A DNA stretch of 64,000 nucleotides from Chryseosolibacter histidinae. Lineage in GTDB: Bacteria > Bacteroidota > Bacteroidia > Cytophagales > Cyclobacteriaceae. A model generated the notes under the pieces. The model saw only the letters and a list, made by a program, of their open reading frames with translations. It was not told the origin of the DNA and did no database searches. Positions 59,582 to 64,000 of the stretch are shown in pieces. The translations under genes were made by a program, and so were the position numbers. The DNA lies in NCBI RefSeq assembly GCF_018598225.1, contig NZ_JAHESF010000029.1:26772-90771 (forward strand). Reading direction: 5' to 3'. Each line of letters starts with the position of its first letter. The first letter of the stretch is position 1.

Positions 59582-60379
59582 TTATTGATACACCCTAACA
59601 TACTCCACCTCCATCCGCTGTGGCCAAATGGTTTCATCAACCCCCTTGGCTCCGCCCCAGTTGCCGCCTACTGCAATGTTCATGATGAGGTGGAAGCGCT
59701 GATCGAAGGGCCAGCCTTTAAAATCATCTTTGGGGTCGCGCGTGACGGTGTGGTATAGCTGGTCGTCTACAAAAAAGTCGATCTTGTTCTCCGTCCAGTC
59801 TATCGCATAAACGTGGAAGGTATCCTGCGCATCGGCAATAGTGATCTTGCCTTCCTTCTGGGTTCCTTTCAGGTGATTGTATGCTTCGGTGTGGATGGTG
59901 CCGTGGATCACGCCGGGGTCATAGCCCACATGCTCCATGATATCGATCTCGCCACTTTCAGGCCATCCGCCATACTTCCAGTCGGTAGACAGCATCCAGA
60001 TGGCAGGCCATGTTCCTTTGCCCCGCGGCAGCTTCGCTTTTGCTTCAATACGTCCATAGGTCCAATCGCCTTGCTTACGCGAAACGATCCGGGTAGAAGT
60101 ATAGGCTTTCCCACCCAAAGAATCGCGGTGTGCTTCGATGATGAGCTTACCTTCTTCTACCCGCACATTCTTCTGATCTTTTGTATAGTATTCCAGCTCA
60201 TTGTTACCCCATCCGCATGAATTGGGGCATCCGTCGCCCAGGTCATAGCTCCACTTTGCCGGGTCAGGTGCACCGGGCTTGTCAAACTCATCAGACCACA
60301 CAAGCTTGGGATTTTTGTTGTCCTGGCAGGCGGTTAACGTCAGGATGACTGCTAGAAAAAATGTTGATAGTAGATTCAT
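59582..60379 (-). CDS. Glycoside hydrolase family 16 beta-glucanase lipoprotein
   Basis: The protein has 265 residues. The start at 60379 gives a lipobox (LAVILTLTAC), so it is a lipoprotein; the in-frame extension upstream translates repeat DNA. The GH16 jelly-roll contains the catalytic block ESGEIDIMEHVG, with the two Glu of EIDIME as nucleophile and acid/base, plus WTYGRIEAKAKLPRGKGTWP and WAIDWTENKIDFFVDD-type strands (here HVYAIDWTENKIDFFVDDQL) and RMEVEYVRVYQ at the end. Likely endo-beta-1,3- or 1,3/1,4-glucanase (laminarinase/lichenase type). It is flanked on both sides by the TTGCCGGTT repeat class. Confidence 0.93.
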   Translation of the reverse strand: MNLLSTFFLAVILTLTACQDNKNPKLVWSDEFDKPGAPDPAKWSYDLGDGCPNSCGWGNNELEYYTKDQKNVRVEEGKLIIEAHRDSLGGKAYTSTRIVSRKQGDWTYGRIEAKAKLPRGKGTWPAIWMLSTDWKYGGWPESGEIDIMEHVGYDPGVIHGTIHTEAYNHLKGTQKEGKITIADAQDTFHVYAIDWTENKIDFFVDDQLYHTVTRDPKDDFKGWPFDQRFHLIMNIAVGGNWGGAKGVDETIWPQRMEVEYVRVYQ

Positions 60380-60407
60380 AGTGTATCCAAGATACGAAAG
60401 GTAATTG

Positions 60408-60550
60408 GTTGCCAGTTGCCGGTTACCAGTTGCCAGTTGAGGGAGGTGAAATTTTTCCTGTTCGGGCTCCGATCCAAAAGCGATGCAAAGCACAATAGCA
60501 AAATAAATGATGGTCTAAACCGGCTATCCGGCAACCGGCAACTGGCAACT
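60408..60550. repeat. TTGCCGGTT-word inverted repeat upstream of the GH16 gene
   Basis: The left arm 60408-60440 (GGTTGCCAGTTGCCGGTTAC) pairs with 60518-60550 (CAACCGGCAACTGGCAACTT) with about 19 of 21 matches in the core. It lies in a divergent promoter region (GH16 leftward, sigma factor rightward), unlike most other copies, which are at gene 3' ends. Confidence 0.75.
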
Positions 60551-60619
60551 TTTTCTAATTTCGTCTGTAACCTTCGCAGCAACCGGAGGTTTCCCATCTT
60601 GAAAACTAATGCATAGGAG

Positions 60620-61174
60620 TTGGAATCATTAGCGGATAATACCTTGATGCTCAGGGTGAAGGAGGGTGACCTCGACAAGCTCGGCTTGCTCTTCGAGCGC
60701 TATAAAAGGCCCTTGTTTGGCTTTTTTTATGGCATGACCAAAGATGCCGAGCTCTGTGAAGACCTCGTGCAGAACGTTTTCTTCCGGATCCTGAAATACC
60801 GCTACCTCTTTCGCGGAGAGGGCGATTTCAAAACGTGGATGTTCCATATCGCGCGTAATGTGAACCACGACCACTTCCGGAAAAATAAATGGAAGCTCAA
60901 AGAATCATTGGAGAACTGGGAAGAGCGCCTGGGCACCGATGAGAACAGGGCTACCGAATTCCAGCAGGACGAAGAGATGCAATTGCTTTCCATGGCCATG
61001 GAAAGACTGCCGGAAGACAAAAGAGAGATCCTGATGCTCAGCAAATTCCAGGACAAAAAATACAAGGAAATAGGAGAGATCATCGGGTGCTCCGAAGGCG
61101 CTGTAAAAGTAAAAGTGTTCAGAGCCTTGCAGGAGCTTAAAGAAGTATATAGAGAACTTGAAAAGCATTTATAG
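60620..61174 (+). CDS. RNA polymerase ECF-type sigma factor
   Basis: The protein has 184 residues from TTG at 60620, the first start in frame after a TAG at 60614; an ATG at 60647 would trim nine residues. Region 2 is clear (LLFERYKRPLFGFFYGMTKD, EDLVQNVFFRILKYRYLFRG, FKTWMFHIARNVNHDHFRKN), and region 4 forms the DNA-binding helix-turn-helix (LPEDKREILMLSKFQDKKYK, EIGEIIGCSEGAVKVKVFRA). It directs polymerase to alternative promoters. The next gene starts one base after its stop codon and encodes a probable anti-sigma partner. Divergent from GH16, but control of GH16 is not shown. Confidence 0.93.
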   Translation: MESLADNTLMLRVKEGDLDKLGLLFERYKRPLFGFFYGMTKDAELCEDLVQNVFFRILKYRYLFRGEGDFKTWMFHIARNVNHDHFRKNKWKLKESLENWEERLGTDENRATEFQQDEEMQLLSMAMERLPEDKREILMLSKFQDKKYKEIGEIIGCSEGAVKVKVFRALQELKEVYRELEKHL

Positions 61175-61175
61175 T

Positions 61176-61955
61176 ATGGAAAAGGAAAAGATTCGGGAAC
61201 TGATCAACAGGTATAATTCACAGCTGGCTACTACCGCGGAGATCAAACAGATCGAAACGTTGCTCGAAGCCGGAAGTATAGACCTGGACGAATTGAAAGA
61301 CATCCACGCGCTGGAAGGCCAGGTGGCCAGCATGGAGTTTCCTTCTCCTACCGGTAACCTCGACGACCGGTTTTACCAGATGCTGGCCCTTGAACGGAAA
61401 GTTAAAAGCTCATTTTCCTGGCGGGGATTCTTTTCATGGCCTGAACTAGCCCCCAAGCTAGCGCTGGCCTCGGTTACACTGCTCATCGGCGTGGGCATCG
61501 GCTACCTGATGAAACCTTCGGCACCGGCCAACGCAGATCCGGGTGTGAATCAGCAGATCGCAGAGCTCAAAGAGATGGTGATGCTGTCGTTACTGGAAAA
61601 AGAATCGGCTGCCGAAAGATTAAAAGCCGTGAGCCTTACCGAACAGATGAGCGCTGCAAGCACCAAGGTTACCGGAGCCCTGCTCGAAACCCTGAACCAC
61701 GACGAGAACGTGAACGTGCGGCTGGCAGCCATCGAAGCGCTGAAACCTTACGTACGCGATAACCATGTGCGTGAAGAGCTTGTCCGGTCTATTGCCAGGC
61801 AGGATTCACCCCTGGTGCAGGTTGCGCTCGCAGAAATGATGGCGGCGCTGCATGTGAAATCGTCAGTGAAAGAGCTGGAGAAGATCGTGCAGTCAGACCA
61901 GACTCCGGCGGATGTGAAGACCCGGATCAAACAAAGTATTGACATTTTAATCTGA
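61176..61955 (+). CDS. Putative anti-sigma factor with HEAT-like repeats
   Basis: The protein has 259 residues. The ATG at 61176 is one base after the sigma stop. The N-terminal ~90 residues are a cytoplasmic helical region (MEKEKIRELINRYNSQLATT) of the size of an anti-sigma domain. One transmembrane helix lies at ~93-111 (LALASVTLLIGVGIGYLM). The C-terminal part (~145-259) is periplasmic by topology and reads as HEAT repeats (LLETLNHDENVNVRLAAIEA, LVQVALAEMMAALHVKSSVK). HEAT repeats could be the sensing part that holds or releases a ligand (inference). No zinc motif HxxxCxxC was seen, so this is not a ZAS-type anti-sigma factor. Confidence 0.78.
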   Translation: MEKEKIRELINRYNSQLATTAEIKQIETLLEAGSIDLDELKDIHALEGQVASMEFPSPTGNLDDRFYQMLALERKVKSSFSWRGFFSWPELAPKLALASVTLLIGVGIGYLMKPSAPANADPGVNQQIAELKEMVMLSLLEKESAAERLKAVSLTEQMSAASTKVTGALLETLNHDENVNVRLAAIEALKPYVRDNHVREELVRSIARQDSPLVQVALAEMMAALHVKSSVKELEKIVQSDQTPADVKTRIKQSIDILI

Positions 61956-61960
61956 AACGT

Positions 61961-62866
61961 ATGAAAAAGTGTACAGCATTTGTGCTGGGAGTTCTGATGA
62001 CATCCCTTGCCTGTGCCCAGCAGTTCAGCGAAAAGATCACGAAGGAATACACCTTCGAAAAGAAGACCGCAGACAATACCGTAATGGTAGCTAATATGAA
62101 CGGCAACGTGAAGGTAGCCGGATATGAAGGTGACAAGATCATGCTGGAAGTGACCAGGACGATCTTTGCAAAGACCGAGGCACGCCTGGAAAAAGGCAAG
62201 CAGGAAGTTCAGCTGGGGCTGATCGACCGCGCCGATACCCTGATCTTCTATACGGAATTTGGTTGCAACACCTTCGGCAGAAAGTTCGACTACAACAAAA
62301 AAGACAAATGGAACAATGGCGGCTGGGGATACAACTGGGATTGCAACAATAACAACAGGAACTGCAGACCGGAGTACGATCATAAAATGGACTTCGTGCT
62401 GAAAGTGCCGGCCAATGTTCACGTGATCGTGAGCACCATCAACGACGGCGATATCAGCGTAGAGAACATGAAAGGATCCGTGGACGCCAACAACATTAAC
62501 GGAAGTATCAGGCTTGCCAACCTCGTGCGCGAAGCGGAAGCCAGTACCATCAACGGTGATGTGGACATCGAATACACCATCAACCCGGTACAGGACTGCC
62601 GTTTCTATACACTCAATGGCGATATCAACGCTTTGTTCCAGAAGGGACTGGTGGCAAGCCTTAGCTTCGAAAGTTTCAACGGCAGCTTTTACACCAACAT
62701 CGACAAGATGACACTGCTGCCAGCAAAAGTTGAGAAGTCAGAAAAAGGCGATGGCATCCGCTACAAGGTGCATGGCAACCGGTACCAGGTAGGGAATGGA
62801 GGAGGAGCTTTCCTCGACTTCGAGACCTTCAATGGCAATGTTTACCTGAAAGAGAAAACAAATTGA
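61961..62866 (+). CDS. Exported DUF4097-family beta-strand repeat protein
   Basis: The protein has 301 residues and a signal peptide (MKKCTAFVLGVLMTSLACAQ). The domain consists of short beta strands with repeated N-G-D/N-G-N turns: MNGNVKVAGYEGDKIMLEVT, DGDISVENMKGSVDANNING, ASTINGDVDIEYTINPVQDC, TLNGDINALFQKGLVASLSF, FNGSFYTN, FNGNVYL. This is the DUF4097 repeat, a beta-solenoid predicted to lie in the cell envelope. The Asn/Trp/Gly-rich segment at ~115-130 is unusual. It starts 5 bases after the anti-sigma gene, so it belongs to the sigma operon as a probable regulon output or co-sensor. Confidence 0.85.
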   Translation: MKKCTAFVLGVLMTSLACAQQFSEKITKEYTFEKKTADNTVMVANMNGNVKVAGYEGDKIMLEVTRTIFAKTEARLEKGKQEVQLGLIDRADTLIFYTEFGCNTFGRKFDYNKKDKWNNGGWGYNWDCNNNNRNCRPEYDHKMDFVLKVPANVHVIVSTINDGDISVENMKGSVDANNINGSIRLANLVREAEASTINGDVDIEYTINPVQDCRFYTLNGDINALFQKGLVASLSFESFNGSFYTNIDKMTLLPAKVEKSEKGDGIRYKVHGNRYQVGNGGGAFLDFETFNGNVYLKEKTN

Positions 62867-62927
62867 TTTGAAAATAAGCAGCGCGCATAAACACAAAATG
62901 ATTACTCGATCTTTAAAATTTAAAATA

Positions 62928-63761
62928 ATGAAAAAGCAAATATTGATAGTTGGATTAGTGCTGATAACGATTGGAATGATATTGATCACCGCATCTGTCA
63001 CCCATGCGCAGAGCAATGAATTTACAATACCGTTGACAGATCCAGCCAAAAGAGGGAAATTAAAAGCTTCGCTCCATACAGGCTCGATCACAATAAAAGG
63101 CACAACACGCAAGGATGTACTGGTAAAATATCGTTCGGAAGATGAGGAAGATGACGACGATCGTGATGATAAGAGGGCTTCCGATGGCCTGAAGCGCGTC
63201 AGCGGCGGTGGTATGGACCTCGAAGCTTCCGAGATCAACAACAGTGTACGGGTTGGCTCAGGTGGTGGAAGCAATAATAACATACACCTTGAGATAGAGG
63301 TACCTTCGGGATTCGACCTCGATGTAAGCACCCATAATGACGGCGACCTGATGATCACCAACATTCAGGGCGAGCTCGAGCTCAAAAATCATAACGGAAA
63401 GATCACGGCGCTCAATATCTCCGGAGCGGTGCTGGCCACAAGCTACAACGACGATATCAAAGTAACCTTTGATAAAGTGACAGAGAACATGCCGATGTCG
63501 TTCAGCACGTATAACGGCAATCTCGACCTCACTTTCCCTGCTTCGCTCAAGGCCAGCTTTAAGATGAAGACAGAGCAGGGCGACATCTACACAGGCTTCG
63601 ATATGAACATCACCAGCACTGGCCCCGTGCAGAAGAAAGACACCAAATCCGGCACCTTCAAGATCGTGATCGATGACTGGAAAAAAGGTGACGTGAATGG
63701 CGGCGGCCCAGAGTTCACGTTGAAGAATTACAATGGTGATATTTACGTGAGGAAGAAATAG
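62928..63761 (+). CDS. Second exported DUF4097-family protein
   Basis: The protein has 277 residues. The start at 62928 gives a signal peptide (MKKQILIVGLVLITIGMILI, then TASVTHAQ); a TTG 60 bases upstream would add a hydrophilic head and is disfavoured. An acidic stretch (SEDEEDDDDRDDKRASDG) occurs near residue 65, then beta-solenoid repeats of the same type as its neighbour (VSTHNDGDLMITNIQGELEL, NHNGKITALNISGAVLATSY, YNGNLDLTFPASLKASFKMK, NYNGDIYVRKK). The tandem arrangement with only 61 bases between the two genes implies duplication and co-expression in the sigma operon. Confidence 0.84.
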   Translation: MKKQILIVGLVLITIGMILITASVTHAQSNEFTIPLTDPAKRGKLKASLHTGSITIKGTTRKDVLVKYRSEDEEDDDDRDDKRASDGLKRVSGGGMDLEASEINNSVRVGSGGGSNNNIHLEIEVPSGFDLDVSTHNDGDLMITNIQGELELKNHNGKITALNISGAVLATSYNDDIKVTFDKVTENMPMSFSTYNGNLDLTFPASLKASFKMKTEQGDIYTGFDMNITSTGPVQKKDTKSGTFKIVIDDWKKGDVNGGGPEFTLKNYNGDIYVRKK

Positions 63762-63762
63762 A

Positions 63763-63790
63763 AGTAAGGAGCCAGGAGTAAGGAGAGGCG
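63763..63790. repeat. GGAGTAAGGA-class repeat, single arm
   Basis: AGTAAGGAGCCAGGAGTAAG begins one base after the stop of the last gene. Same word class as 8143-8163, 21788-21820 and 27289-27528. Confidence 0.55.
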
Positions 63791-63881
63791 GGTTGCTTCG
63801 CGATGACGGTGGAGTTAAGAGGAGTGGAGAAGTAAGCGTGGGGCAGTATCGATTTTTACAATACGGATTCAATGAAAAGAG

Positions 63882-63909
63882 CCGGGTGAGAGCCTGGCTT
63901 TTTTTTGTG
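63882..63909 (+). terminator. Intrinsic terminator after the sigma operon
   Basis: Stem AGCCGGG with CCTGGCT (one G-T pair), a six-base loop and a T8 tract, 120 bases after the last stop codon. The best-looking intrinsic terminator in the window. Confidence 0.8.
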
Positions 63910-63915
63910 GGCTGC

Positions 63916-63931
63916 GTCGTCAGACCACTGC
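63916..63931 (+). repeat. Second copy of GTCGTCAGACCACTGC
   Basis: Exact match to the 16-base arm at 47315-47330. No complementary arm follows before the window edge. The last ~65 bases (from about 63934) are strongly G/C-homopolymeric. Confidence 0.6.
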
Positions 63932-64000
63932 AGGTGGGGGCGCCATTTTTGGCCGGGGTGGGTGGGGGTGGGGGTTTAACAAAGACCCGCCCCCCCGGCA

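Noticed and set aside
60380..60493. N-terminal extension of the GH16 protein
   Set aside because: The extension is translated TTGCCGGTT repeat; the start at 60379 yields a proper lipoprotein signal.
61748..62422. 224-codon minus-strand open frame
   Set aside because: It is antisense to both the HEAT-repeat protein and the DUF4097 gene; its hydrophobic stretches are a by-product of the opposite coding frame.

Overview
The window comes from a Bacteroidota chromosome, most likely order Cytophagales (inference). The evidence is a SusD/RagB-type lipoprotein, the gliding genes gldA-gldF-gldG, head-GIN/DUF2807 and DUF4097 proteins, a propeller-Y_Y_Y sensor kinase, a DUF6377 regulator, a DUF4369/TlpA-type thioredoxin and -7 promoter elements of the TAnnTTTG type. 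No rRNA, tRNA, CRISPR array, transposase or phage gene was seen.

Layout. 1-8.0 kb: 3' end of a susD-like gene, convergent with a large periplasmic-propeller histidine kinase; then an SDR oxidoreductase, a 55-residue DUF1328 membrane protein, a small exported protein and a formylglycine-generating-enzyme lipoprotein. 8.2-19.3 kb: four of the window's six full-length ~800-residue MacB/FtsX-type permeases, interrupted by an acidic disordered protein. 19.5-29.2 kb: DUF6377 regulator, a small beta-rich protein, a GH43 glycosidase convergent with an exported alpha/beta hydrolase, a soluble GAF-PAS sensor and an exported prenyltransferase-like alpha/alpha-barrel protein. 29.2-37.3 kb: head-GIN protein, two more permeases, an MFS-like carrier, a SPOR protein and a decayed permease stub. 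37.6-49.6 kb: ion and membrane physiology genes (ndh-kup, a coiled-coil lipoprotein, a CNNM/CorC protein, mscS-corA, a polyprenyl synthase, a TlpA-like thioredoxin). 49.7-55.2 kb: gldA-gldF-gldG-DUF4340, then dnaN. 55.3-64 kb: small exported proteins, a YfcE-like phosphoesterase, DUF3857 protein, GH16 glucanase, and a sigma/anti-sigma-like/DUF4097 operon.

How genes fit together. Three themes recur. First, glycan use: SusD, GH43, GH16, the esterase-like hydrolase, and possibly the FGE as a sulfatase activator. Second, envelope traffic and stress: the permease family, MscS, CNNM, TlpA-like, and the ECF sigma operon. Third, gliding motility: the Gld ABC transporter.

The most unusual signal lies outside the genes. 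At least 14 intergenic spaces carry long self-complementary structures whose arms are made of short degenerate tandem words (for example TACGAGG, TTGCCGGTT, GTCCATG, AAGTTTAA, GGAGTAAGGA). Almost all sit within a few tens of bases of a stop codon. The sequence differs between loci while the architecture is shared, and in two cases the same sequence class occurs on both sides of a single gene. This is the best candidate here for an undescribed system, either an RNA 3'-end element or a replicating non-coding element.
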